Source: an uncultured Clostridium sp.
GTDB lineage: Bacteria; Bacillota; Clostridia; Lachnospirales; Lachnospiraceae
Direction: 5' to 3'
DNA length: 5,075 bases
NCBI GenBank assembly: GCA_900540335.1
Contig: UQFC01000141.1
Coordinates: forward strand, 1-5,075
The notes beneath the pieces were generated by a model that saw only the letters and a program-made list of their open reading frames with translations, made no database searches and was not told where the DNA came from. Made by a program: the position numbers and the translations under genes. Shown in pieces: positions 1 to 5,075 of this stretch; position 1 is the stretch's first letter; each line of letters opens with the position of its first letter.

Positions 1-1019
1 CAGATGAAGTAAAGGAGCTTTTTGGAACGCTGAAAAATATGGCAGAAAGAGGATGCGCGATTATTTTTATTACCCACAAAATGAATGAGGTAATGGAATA
101 TGCGGATCGGATTACTGTGCTGCGGGATGGTCGTCTGGTAAAAGCAGTCAAAAAAGAAGAAACGACAGAAACCGAGCTGGCTCAACTGATGGTAGGAAGA
201 GAAATATCCATGGGAAGGAGAAATACGAAAAATACCACCAGGGACGATATTGTTTTACAAGCCAGGGATATTTCAGTTTTGAATGATAAGAAATTGAAGG
301 CAGTAGAAGGGTTAAGTTTTGAACTATATGCCGGAGAAATTCTTGGAATTGCAGGCGTATCCGGAAACGGGCAAAAGGAATTAATGGAGGCGCTTGCGGG
401 ATTAAGGCGTTTGGAAGGCGGACAGATATCCATTAACGGAAAAGACTGCACCAATGCTTCTGTAAGGCAGAGAATTCAGATGGGAGAAGCCTTTATTCCA
501 GAAGACCGGTATGGCTTTGCACTGGTAAAGACAATGACGGTTACAGAAAATGCCAGCTTTAAATGCTACAGGAATCCGTCTTTCTGCCGCCACGGGGTAC
601 TTAATTATAAAAAGCTGGAAGAACAGGCGAAGCGTTTCATCGAGGATTTTCATATTAAAGTCGGAGGAACAAAAAGTCTGATACAGAGTATGTCCGGCGG
701 AAATGCCCAGAAACTGATTCTGGCACGGGAGACTGCAGAACAGCCGTCAGTGATTCTGGCCAGCTATCCTGTGCGGGGACTGGATATTCAGGCAACCGAA
801 AGTATCCATAAAATTCTGGTAGAAGAAAAAAATCGCGGTGCAGGCGTTCTTCTGGTATCTGAGGATTTGGATGAAATCTTTCAGTTAAGCGATCGTGTTG
901 CGGTTATGTACGAAGGAAAGTTTATGGGAATCCTTCCGGTGGAGCAGGTTGATCTGAAGCAGATCGGTATGGCAATGGCGGGAGCTGCCTGCCTGGGAGG
1001 TGAGAAGGATGGCAGATAA
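1..1019 (+). CDS. Nucleoside/sugar-type ABC transporter ATP-binding protein (RbsA/YufO-like), 5' end missing
   Basis: The frame is open from the first bases of the window (codons start at base 3), so the ATG at 39 is internal. About 339 codons remain of a protein usually near 500-515 residues with two fused nucleotide-binding domains; most of domain 1 is lost. What is left starts near the domain 1 H-loop (FITHKMNEV, His codon at 75-77) and the MVGRE linker typical of the family. Domain 2 follows: a degenerate Walker A (GVSGNGQKE, bases 354-380) without the usual Lys-Ser/Thr, a signature MSGGNAQK (690-713), a Walker B/D-loop region ILASYPVRGLD (about 753-785) lacking the acidic Walker B pair, and SEDLDE in place of the switch His. 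These losses are normal for domain 2 in the BmpA/NupO/RbsA group. The protein is a cytoplasmic ATPase that would power the two permeases that follow. The domain 2 style (VSGNGQ, PVRGLD) favours the nucleoside (YufO/NupO) branch over ribose, but the substrate is inferred. Confidence 0.93.
   Translation, partial: DEVKELFGTLKNMAERGCAIIFITHKMNEVMEYADRITVLRDGRLVKAVKKEETTETELAQLMVGREISMGRRNTKNTTRDDIVLQARDISVLNDKKLKAVEGLSFELYAGEILGIAGVSGNGQKELMEALAGLRRLEGGQISINGKDCTNASVRQRIQMGEAFIPEDRYGFALVKTMTVTENASFKCYRNPSFCRHGVLNYKKLEEQAKRFIEDFHIKVGGTKSLIQSMSGGNAQKLILARETAEQPSVILASYPVRGLDIQATESIHKILVEEKNRGAGVLLVSEDLDEIFQLSDRVAVMYEGKFMGILPVEQVDLKQIGMAMAGAACLGGEKDGR
996..1000 (+). promoter_or_regulatory. Ribosome binding site that sets the first permease start
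   Basis: GGAGG sits inside the last codons of the ATPase gene, 8 bases before the ATG at 1009. A GTG at 1000 is in the same frame but overlaps this site, so it would have no Shine-Dalgarno at a usable distance. This favours ATG 1009 and gives an 11-base overlap with the ATPase stop at 1017-1019, a usual arrangement for translational coupling. Confidence 0.65.
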
Positions 1020-2088
1020 CAGAAAAGCACAAAAAAGTATGACATTGGTAAGACGAATGGAGACTCCTGGCTGGATGAAGCTTGCGGTACCGGCTGTATC
1101 GATTGTGGGTGGACTTCTTTTTTCTGCTATCTTTTTGCTTGCAGCAGGAGAGTCTCCTGTTCAGGTATATTCGGTCATGCTGGGAGGAGCATTTGGTTCT
1201 CTGTACGGCTTGGGAGAAACAATAGTAAAAATGATTCCTTTGATGATTCTGTCTGTAGGTATTTCATTTGCATTTAAAATGCAAATCTGGAATGCAGGAG
1301 GAGAAGGACAGCTTCATATCGGAGCGGCTGCAGCGACTTATGTGGTGCTTCACCTTCAGGGATACGACAGAAAAACAACGCTTACAGCAGCCTTTCTGGC
1401 AGCTTTTATCTGTGCAGGAATTTACGGATTGATTCCAGCTATTTTAAAAGTGAAATGGAAGGTAAATGAACTGATTACCTGTTTGATGCTGAATTATGTT
1501 GGAACACTTCTGATTTCATGGCTGATTCAGGGGCCGTGGAAAGATCCTTCCGGATTTGCATTTCCACGGACGGAAAAATTCCGTTATACCGGAGAAATGC
1601 CTACCTTTTTCGGAACGCGAATCCATGCCGGTGTTGTAATCGGTTTGGTTCTTGCCCTGATATTATGGTTCGTTCTGGCAAAAACAAAATGGGGATTTGA
1701 AATTAAACTGATTGGTACCAATCCCAGGGTTGCTGAGTATGCAGGAATCCCGGTTAAGCGGTATATTCTGACGGTTATGTTTATCAGTGCAGGAATTGCC
1801 GGTGTTGCCGGAATGTCTGAGGTCTGTGGAATTACTCACCGGCTTCAAGCTAATTTTGCAGCTCAGGTTGGACCGTCTGGTATGACGATTGCCTATCTTG
1901 CCCAGTGCCATCCCCTGGGAGCTGTATTGGTTTCTTTCTTGTTCGGAGCGCTTTTAGTAGGCGGAAACACAATACAAAAGCTGGGATTGCCTGTTTCTAC
2001 AGTTCAGATGATTCAGGGCTCTATTCTGTTTTTTGTAGCAGCAGGAACCATGTTTACCAATTACAGAATTGTTTGGAAAGAGAGGTAG
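1009..2088 (+). CDS. ABC transporter permease, BPD_transp_2 family (YufP/NupP-like)
   Basis: A 359-residue integral membrane protein, close to the usual length for the first permease of nucleoside (BmpA-linked) importers. After a basic N-terminus (residues 1-24) there is a hydrophobic segment at about 27-47. Further predicted membrane segments lie at about 74-90, 100-117, 125-146, 154-173, 206-224, 252-272 and 300-350. Family marks are WNAGGEGQLHIGA (94-106; usual form FNIGAEGQ), NELITCLMLNY (153-163), and IGTNPRVAEYAGIPVKRY (235-252), which resembles the cytoplasmic coupling loop of this family. It would form the membrane channel with the product of the next gene, driven by the ATPase before it. 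ATG 1009 was chosen over GTG 1000 because of the Shine-Dalgarno position. A perfect 21-base palindrome lies within the gene at 1266-1286. The family call is firm; the imported solute is unknown. Confidence 0.92.
   Translation: MADNRKAQKSMTLVRRMETPGWMKLAVPAVSIVGGLLFSAIFLLAAGESPVQVYSVMLGGAFGSLYGLGETIVKMIPLMILSVGISFAFKMQIWNAGGEGQLHIGAAAATYVVLHLQGYDRKTTLTAAFLAAFICAGIYGLIPAILKVKWKVNELITCLMLNYVGTLLISWLIQGPWKDPSGFAFPRTEKFRYTGEMPTFFGTRIHAGVVIGLVLALILWFVLAKTKWGFEIKLIGTNPRVAEYAGIPVKRYILTVMFISAGIAGVAGMSEVCGITHRLQANFAAQVGPSGMTIAYLAQCHPLGAVLVSFLFGALLVGGNTIQKLGLPVSTVQMIQGSILFFVAAGTMFTNYRIVWKER
1266..1286. repeat. Perfect 10-base inverted repeat around one central base, inside the permease gene
   Basis: ATTTGCATTT (1266-1275) and AAATGCAAAT (1277-1286) are exact reverse complements around A1276. 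The segment encodes part of SFAFKMQIW just before the conserved GGEGQ motif. A one-base loop cannot form, so as RNA it would open to a 3- to 5-base loop on an AT-rich stem. No function is known, and chance within codons rich in Phe, Lys and Met is possible. Confidence 0.6.
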
Positions 2089-2094
2089 GAGGGC

Positions 2095-3027
2095 ATGTTA
2101 AAAGTAATTGTTTTAGCAACATTGACTGCAGCTGTTGCTCAGGGAACGCCTCTGCTTCTGACAGCTCTGGGCGAGATCCTGACCCAGCGCTCCGGAGTTC
2201 TGAACCTGGGACTGGAGGGTATGATGCTGATGGGAGCAGCGTCGGCCTTTATTGCTCTGATTCACACAGACAGTCTTTTGATTGCAGTACTGGCAGGAGC
2301 ATTGTGCAGCGGACTTCTGGCTCTGCTTCATGCTTTTCTTTCTGTTACCTGCCGGGTTCATCAGATAATATGTGGTCTGGCACTGAATATTTTTGCCGGC
2401 GGTCTCAGCGGATATCTGGGAAAAGATTACAATGGAATTGCAGCTCCAAAGGTTCTGCCTAATTTCAGAATTCCTCTTCTGGCAGATATTCCTTATGTAG
2501 GAGAAATCTTTTTTAATCAGAATCTGCTGGTGTATCTTTCCTATGGATTAGTTATTGGACTTACTTTTATGATTTTTCACACGCAGACGGGACTGAAACT
2601 GAGAGCTTGCGGTGAAAATCCGGCAGCAGCATATTCCATGGGAATCGATGTAAACCGTACTCGTTATATTTATGTAGTAATTGGAGGGATGCTGGCAGGA
2701 ATAGGAGGTTCCTTCCTGATTCTCAGCACAATTCCAAGCTGGGTGGAAAATATGACAGGCGGCCGAGGGTGGATTGCACTTGCTATTGTGACATGTGCCA
2801 TGTGGAAGCCAAGTGCAGCTATGGCTGCAGCATATGTTTTCGGAGGAGTGGAAGCACTGGGGTATCAGCTCCAGGCAATCAGTGTGAATGTATCGCCAGT
2901 TCTGTTAAAAATGCTTCCATATGCGGCAACAGTTGTTGTGCTGGTTGCGGTTTCTGCAGCAAATAGAAATAAGGGAGCTGCGGGTCCGGAGGCCATGACA
3001 ACACCGTTTATAGCTGAGGATAACTAG
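2095..3027 (+). CDS. ABC transporter permease, BPD_transp_2 family (YufQ/NupQ-like)
   Basis: A 310-residue membrane protein, the usual size for the second permease of BmpA/Nup-type importers. The N-terminal mark LGEILTQRSGVLNLGLEGMM (25-44) is characteristic of this subunit. Further marks are CRVHQIICGLALNIFAGGLS (86-105), a coupling-loop-like segment LRACGENPAAAYSMGIDV (169-186), and GGRGWIALAIVTCAMWKP (222-239). Hydrophobic segments lie at about 4-24, 43-58, 62-84, 90-106, 143-161, 190-212, 225-256 and 268-289. The C-terminal tail (290-310) is polar. It should pair with the preceding permease, which ends 6 bases upstream. AGGAGG at 2087-2092 overlaps that gene's stop but lies only 2 bases from the ATG; AGAGG at 2081-2085, 9 bases away, is the better-placed ribosome site. 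The family call is firm; substrate inferred only from the nucleoside-transporter resemblance. Confidence 0.92.
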   Translation: MLKVIVLATLTAAVAQGTPLLLTALGEILTQRSGVLNLGLEGMMLMGAASAFIALIHTDSLLIAVLAGALCSGLLALLHAFLSVTCRVHQIICGLALNIFAGGLSGYLGKDYNGIAAPKVLPNFRIPLLADIPYVGEIFFNQNLLVYLSYGLVIGLTFMIFHTQTGLKLRACGENPAAAYSMGIDVNRTRYIYVVIGGMLAGIGGSFLILSTIPSWVENMTGGRGWIALAIVTCAMWKPSAAMAAAYVFGGVEALGYQLQAISVNVSPVLLKMLPYAATVVVLVAVSAANRNKGAAGPEAMTTPFIAEDN

Positions 3028-3049
3028 AAATACAGAGGAGAGAAATCAG

Positions 3050-3433
3050 ATGAAAGAATGCAGACTGAGTACGGAGGGAGAAGAATTTCTCCGACAATGG
3101 TACGGTGAGATTGATGGAAAGAAACCGTTTTCGGAAATCAGCGGAAAAACAGTTGGCAGGGATCTGATTGTAGATTTTCCGGGAAATCCTTTGGATTTTT
3201 CCGGCTTTCAGGAATGGTATGAATCTCAATGTCTTAATTACACAGGAAAACATGAGATTCATACTGTGAAAGTAACGGGAAATGAAGAAAAGATGGAAAT
3301 TTTTTCCGAAATAACCTGGAACGCAGCGGATAAAGAAGGGAAGATGGTGACGCTTTATCCTAATGTTACATTGAAATTACGTCAGGAAAATGGATGGAAG
3401 GTATACTATTATGGATGCAGAGATCGGCAGTAG
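3050..3433 (+). CDS. Small SnoaL/NTF2-like domain protein of unknown role
   Basis: A 127-residue soluble protein with no signal peptide or membrane segment. The layout fits the NTF2/SnoaL fold: N-terminal helices (about 5-45, with WYGEID at 17-22), then DFSGFQEWYESQCLNYTGKH (49-68), which resembles the helix-turn before the sheet, and alternating strands at about 69-76 (EIHTVKVT), 81-91 (KMEIFSEITW), 99-111 (VTLYPNVTLKLR) and 115-122 (GWKVYYYG). The closing pattern, a strand ending in Lys-Leu-Arg, a Glu-Asn-Gly-Trp turn and a last strand, is typical of the fold. Members include small isomerases, cyclases, dehydratases and binding proteins, so no reaction can be assigned. It lies 22 bases after the second permease and 34 before the lyase, with AGGAG at 3036-3040 spaced 9 bases from the ATG, so it is probably co-transcribed. 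It may handle an intermediate between import and the lyase step; that is inference from position only. Confidence 0.75.
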   Translation: MKECRLSTEGEEFLRQWYGEIDGKKPFSEISGKTVGRDLIVDFPGNPLDFSGFQEWYESQCLNYTGKHEIHTVKVTGNEEKMEIFSEITWNAADKEGKMVTLYPNVTLKLRQENGWKVYYYGCRDRQ

Positions 3434-3449
3434 ACAGTCGATTTTATGC

Positions 3450-3460
3450 GGAGGGAAAGG
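3450..3460 (+). promoter_or_regulatory. Ribosome binding site that sets the lyase start
   Basis: The purine run GGAGGGAAAGG ends 7 bases before the ATG at 3468. The same frame is open upstream to an ATG at 3390, but that start lies inside the SnoaL-like gene, has no comparable site, and would add 26 residues unlike any DapA-family N-terminus. ATG 3468 is therefore taken as the start. Confidence 0.8.
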
Positions 3461-3467
3461 AATAAAC

Positions 3468-4361
3468 ATGAATAAGAAAAAATTTGATGGAAGTATTAGT
3501 GAGATTATGGTGGCTTATAAGCCTGACGGAAGTCTGGATTTTGAACCGATTCGGAAGATGGTAGATTTTCAGGTGGAGAATCACATTGATGGATTATTTA
3601 TGGGGGGACTTTCTACACAGACTTATTTGCTGACTCAGCAGGAAAAAAAGCAGGTTTGTGAGGAATTAATGAAGGCAGCGGCAGGACGGGTTCCGGTTAT
3701 GATGAATATTATGGAGGACTCTATTGCAGATGCCAAGGAACTGGTTCAGGCATACATGGATATGGGGGTAGATGCTGTATGTATTTCACAGCCGTCTGTA
3801 TTTCCATATACAGGACAGGCACTGTATGAATTTTTTGATGAGCTGATCCCGGAGGATTATCCGACTTATCTTTATAATGTTCCTCAGACAGGCAATACCA
3901 TGTCTCCTTCCGTTACGGCAAGAATTGCAAATGCCCATCCCAATGTGCTGGGATATAAGGACAGTACTCAGAATATTGCAGGGCTTCAGGAATTAATGGC
4001 ACAGGTGAAAAATCCGGATTTCCAGTATATTGCAGGCAGTGATTCTATGACGCTTCCTATGATGGCTCTGGGTGGTGTCGGTGTAATTTCTGCTATTTCC
4101 GTTCCTTTCCCGAAGGTGGTTCTGGATATTACGGAACGGTTCTTTGCGGGAGATATGCAGGGGGCATTGGATGCTCACAGATTCTCTATGAAGGTTCGAA
4201 GACTCTTAAAAACTGCAACGGATATGAACGGTTATTATTATGCATGTGAACTTCTGGATATGCCGTTCCATGGAACAAGAATGCCGAAAAATATGACGGA
4301 AATGACAGAGGATCAAAAGCGTATTATCCGGACGGGCCTGGAGGAGATGAAACTGATTTAG
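3468..4361 (+). CDS. DapA/N-acetylneuraminate lyase-family Schiff-base aldolase or lyase, substrate unknown
   Basis: A 297-residue cytoplasmic TIM-barrel protein of normal length for the DHDPS/NAL class I aldolase family. The catalytic Tyr is Tyr136 in LYNVPQTGN and the Schiff-base Lys is Lys164 in LGYKDST (codon at 3957-3959). YIAGSDSMTLPMMALGGVGV matches the usual GxDxLxLPxLALGAxG segment. Two signature sites differ. The GTTGE-type loop that binds the pyruvate carboxylate and relays protons is replaced by GGLSTQTYLLTQQE (46-59). The Arg that follows YNVP in DHDPS (YNVPSRTG) is missing, since here it is YNVPQTGN. A true lysine-pathway DapA is therefore unlikely; a keto-acid aldolase or lyase of a sugar-acid or related route fits better, with retained Schiff-base chemistry. 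It sits between the SnoaL-like gene and a PfkB kinase, a grouping common in sugar-acid catabolism. The family is firm, the reaction is not. Confidence 0.9.
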   Translation: MNKKKFDGSISEIMVAYKPDGSLDFEPIRKMVDFQVENHIDGLFMGGLSTQTYLLTQQEKKQVCEELMKAAAGRVPVMMNIMEDSIADAKELVQAYMDMGVDAVCISQPSVFPYTGQALYEFFDELIPEDYPTYLYNVPQTGNTMSPSVTARIANAHPNVLGYKDSTQNIAGLQELMAQVKNPDFQYIAGSDSMTLPMMALGGVGVISAISVPFPKVVLDITERFFAGDMQGALDAHRFSMKVRRLLKTATDMNGYYYACELLDMPFHGTRMPKNMTEMTEDQKRIIRTGLEEMKLI

Positions 4362-4368
4362 GAGGTGA
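4360..4368 (+). promoter_or_regulatory. Very strong Shine-Dalgarno for the kinase, overlapping the lyase stop
   Basis: AGGAGGTGA is a full-length match to the 16S anti-Shine-Dalgarno and begins on the last two bases of the lyase TAG (4359-4361). The core AGGAGG lies 9 bases before a GTG at 4375. This supports GTG as the start, though it is a weaker codon than ATG, and suggests coupled translation with the lyase. Confidence 0.8.
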
Positions 4369-4374
4369 CGGTAA

Positions 4375-4560
4375 GTGGAAAATAAAGTAGTGGTATTAGG
4401 CAGCTGCAGTGTATGCCATGTATATCAGTCACCCAGAATGCCGGAAAAAGGGGAAACAGTAATCGGAAACAAGTCTTATGTAATCGTTGGAGGAAAAGGG
4501 TCCGGCCAGGCGGTTGTTGCACGTCGTCTGGGCAGTGAGGTTTTTCTTCTGGAGCATTTG
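4375..4560 (+). CDS. PfkB/ribokinase-family carbohydrate kinase, N-terminal fragment cut at the junction
   Basis: Starting at GTG 4375, 62 codons match the N-terminal part of the PfkB family: strand VVVLGSC (5-11), MPEKGETVIGNKSY (22-35), and the conserved GGKGSGQAVVARRLGSEVF (39-57), which covers the first PfkB signature. The family is normally about 290-330 residues, so roughly four fifths is missing, including the ATP site and the catalytic Asp. Homology ends at LLEHL (58-62), where a Gly-Asp-Asp/Asn-Asp stretch is expected. The frame runs on to a stop at 4600-4602, but those last codons come from the foreign tail and encode nothing PfkB-like. Ser12, Cys14 and Gly44 stand where E. coli RbsK has its ribose-contacting Asn14, Asp16 and Asn46, so a substrate other than ribose is likely. 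As the last visible operon gene it would phosphorylate a sugar or sugar acid. The truncation is probably an artefact of the junction rather than a real mutation. Confidence 0.85.
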
Positions 4561-4563
4561 GTT
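4557..4563. other. Abrupt junction between bacterial operon and foreign sequence
   Basis: PfkB homology on the + strand stops at about 4560. On the - strand, a Lys/Glu-rich frame runs from 4951 down to about 4556 and then reads straight into the antisense of the kinase gene. Composition changes at the same place, from a purine-rich + strand to a pyrimidine-rich one at about 39% GC. No stop codon, terminator, inverted repeat or target duplication marks the point. The exact base is uncertain by a few positions because TTTGG could belong to either side. Confidence 0.8.
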
Positions 4564-5002
4564 CAACTATTTCATCTTCAGTCTTTTCAGGAACTTCTAT
4601 AGGTTTCTCAATGGTAACTTCAGCACTTGCACTCTCTAATTCCTTCGGCTTCTCAGACGATTCTGTCTTTTTCGATTTCTCATCCGATGAATCTGAGTCA
4701 GAAGATTCTGCCTTCTTTGGTTTCTTTGACTTCTTCTTTGGTATATATTCTTGTGCATTCTCATATTCACTCACTATCTTGGTCGATAAACGGATTCTAG
4801 ACCTAAAAGAGTTACTCTCCATCAAAATCGCATACCCATCTTCATCTTCTACTACATCCTTGTCGAATGACTTTATAAATATCTCATTTGTGATTTCAGA
4901 ATCTCGTTTCACCACTTTCTCCACCGAGAACAAATCGGCTGAAGCGTCCTTCTATGATGAAATCATAACTTCTCCAACACATACATGAGTACTCGATGGC
5001 AT
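4559..5002 (-). CDS. Eukaryotic-looking Lys/Glu/Ser-rich protein, N-terminal part, possibly with one tiny intron
   Basis: I do not recognise this gene. The long open stretch runs from 4951 down to about 4559 (131 codons), with its 3' end cut by the junction. The first part looks folded: DLFSVEKVVKRDSEITNEIF, then DEDGYAILMESNSF, then a likely helix IRLSTKIVSEYENA. It is followed by a disordered, highly charged tail with a nuclear-signal-like PKKKSKKPKK, an acidic SSDSDSSDEKS cluster, and Glu/Pro/Lys repeats (PIEVPEKTEDE). VEKVVKRD followed later by a KIVSEYE helix faintly recalls a chromo or chromo-shadow domain with an HP1-like charged linker, but the aromatic cage is absent and this is speculative. 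An in-frame TAG at 4952-4954 closes the frame upstream. The model given starts at ATG 5000-5002, reads six codons, and skips 4952-4984 as an intron. Without splicing, the best ATG is 4820-4822, or TTG 4931-4933. The + strand is also open here but gives an implausible Phe/Ser-rich product. Confidence 0.4.
4952..4984 (-). other. Candidate 33-base spliceosomal intron
   Basis: On the - strand the segment begins GTATGT, the classic 5' splice consensus of several protists and yeasts, and ends TTTCATCATAG. Its length is a multiple of three and its last codon is the in-frame TAG that closes the long frame. Removing it joins MPSSTH directly to KDASADLF without a frame change. Introns this short occur only in a few eukaryotes, such as Blastocystis (about 30 bases), some ciliates and Giardia. 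With a single example, chance or a simple stop codon cannot be excluded. Confidence 0.3.
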
Positions 5003-5037
5003 TTCGTGATACAAGGTTCTATGAGTTTGGATTCACT

Positions 5038-5071
5038 ATATCGAATATGGGGGATCCCCTCAAATCGATAT
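5038..5071. repeat. Two-part dyad symmetry centred on GGGGATCCCC
   Basis: GGGGATCCCC (5050-5059) is a perfect palindrome. ATATCGA (5038-5044) and TCGATAT (5065-5071) are exact reverse complements around the same centre, between 5054 and 5055. The five positions between the inner and outer arms are mostly unpaired (only 5046/5063 pairs, and 5049/5060 is a G-T). It lies about 35 to 70 bases upstream of the proposed ATG of the - strand gene, so a protein-binding site is possible, but no factor can be named. Confidence 0.5.
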
Positions 5072-5075
5072 CGCA

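Noticed and set aside
1570..1584. ACGGAA-AAA-TTCCGT small hairpin
   Set aside because: A six-base stem within a conserved gene, with no poly-T tract, is too weak to call a terminator or regulatory site.
1905..2462. A 185-codon + strand frame across the two permeases
   Set aside because: It overlaps the end of one clear permease and the start of the next in another frame, and it is Ser/Cys-rich without family signal.
3390..3467. An earlier ATG for the lyase at 3390
   Set aside because: It lies inside the SnoaL-like gene and has no ribosome site; the added residues do not match the family, while ATG 3468 is well placed.
4358..4933. A single 191-codon - strand gene running through the kinase region
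   Set aside because: Its last 65 or so codons are the antisense of the kinase start and lyase end, with no sensible protein pattern. It is a frame that happens to stay open across the junction.
4611..4988. A 125-codon + strand gene in the tail
   Set aside because: It is the antisense of the charged - strand frame and gives Phe/Ser runs such as FFGFFDFFFG. It has no Shine-Dalgarno and no recognisable domain.
5040..5075. Cloning-vector polylinker at the end of the window
   Set aside because: GGATCCCCC and ATTCGATAT also occur in common polylinkers, but order and spacing do not match one I know, and the dyad explains the sites. A UniVec search would settle it.
4559..5075. Insertion sequence or phage integration at the junction
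   Set aside because: No transposase, integrase, terminal inverted repeat or target duplication is visible in the roughly 515 bases available, although only one end could be seen.

Overview
The window has two unlike parts. Bases 1 to about 4559 are an ordinary bacterial operon, all on the + strand. Spacing is tight (one 11-base overlap and gaps of 6 to 34 bases), Shine-Dalgarno sites are strong, and the style suggests a Clostridia/Lachnospiraceae-type Firmicute; the taxon is inferred from protein and codon style only. Bases from about 4560 to 5075 read very differently. GC is about 39% by hand count, the + strand is strongly pyrimidine-rich, and the best coding signal is on the - strand, for a Lys/Glu/Ser-rich low-complexity protein that looks eukaryotic.

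Layout of the bacterial part: the end of a double-domain nucleoside/sugar-type ABC ATPase (1-1019, 5' end outside the window), two partner permeases (1009-2088 and 2095-3027), a small SnoaL/NTF2-like protein (3050-3433), a DapA/NanA-family Schiff-base lyase or aldolase (3468-4361), and the first 62 or so codons of a PfkB/ribokinase-family kinase (4375 to about 4560). Together they look like an uptake-and-catabolism operon. The BmpA/NupNOPQ-like transporter imports a nucleoside or sugar-like solute, the kinase phosphorylates it or a breakdown product, and the lyase cleaves a keto-acid intermediate. The substrate cannot be read from sequence. The lyase and kinase both lack residues that define the best-known members of their families, so neither ribokinase nor DapA should be assumed. 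The solute-binding lipoprotein expected for this transporter is not in the window and probably lies upstream.

The kinase homology stops in mid-domain at about 4559, and an unrelated - strand reading frame comes in from the other side at the same point. Neither gene has a natural end there. The simplest reading is a chimeric junction (assembly or library artefact) between a gut-type bacterium and a second genome, probably eukaryotic. A real insertion or rearrangement is the alternative. Within the foreign tail, a 33-base GTATGT...TAG segment can be read as a tiny intron that rejoins a short ATG exon to the long frame, and the last 38 bases hold a two-part dyad.

The operon has no promoter or terminator inside the window. 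No RNA gene, CRISPR array or insertion sequence was seen. The foreign tail and its junction are the most unusual part; I did not see a convincing new bacterial defence or mobile system.
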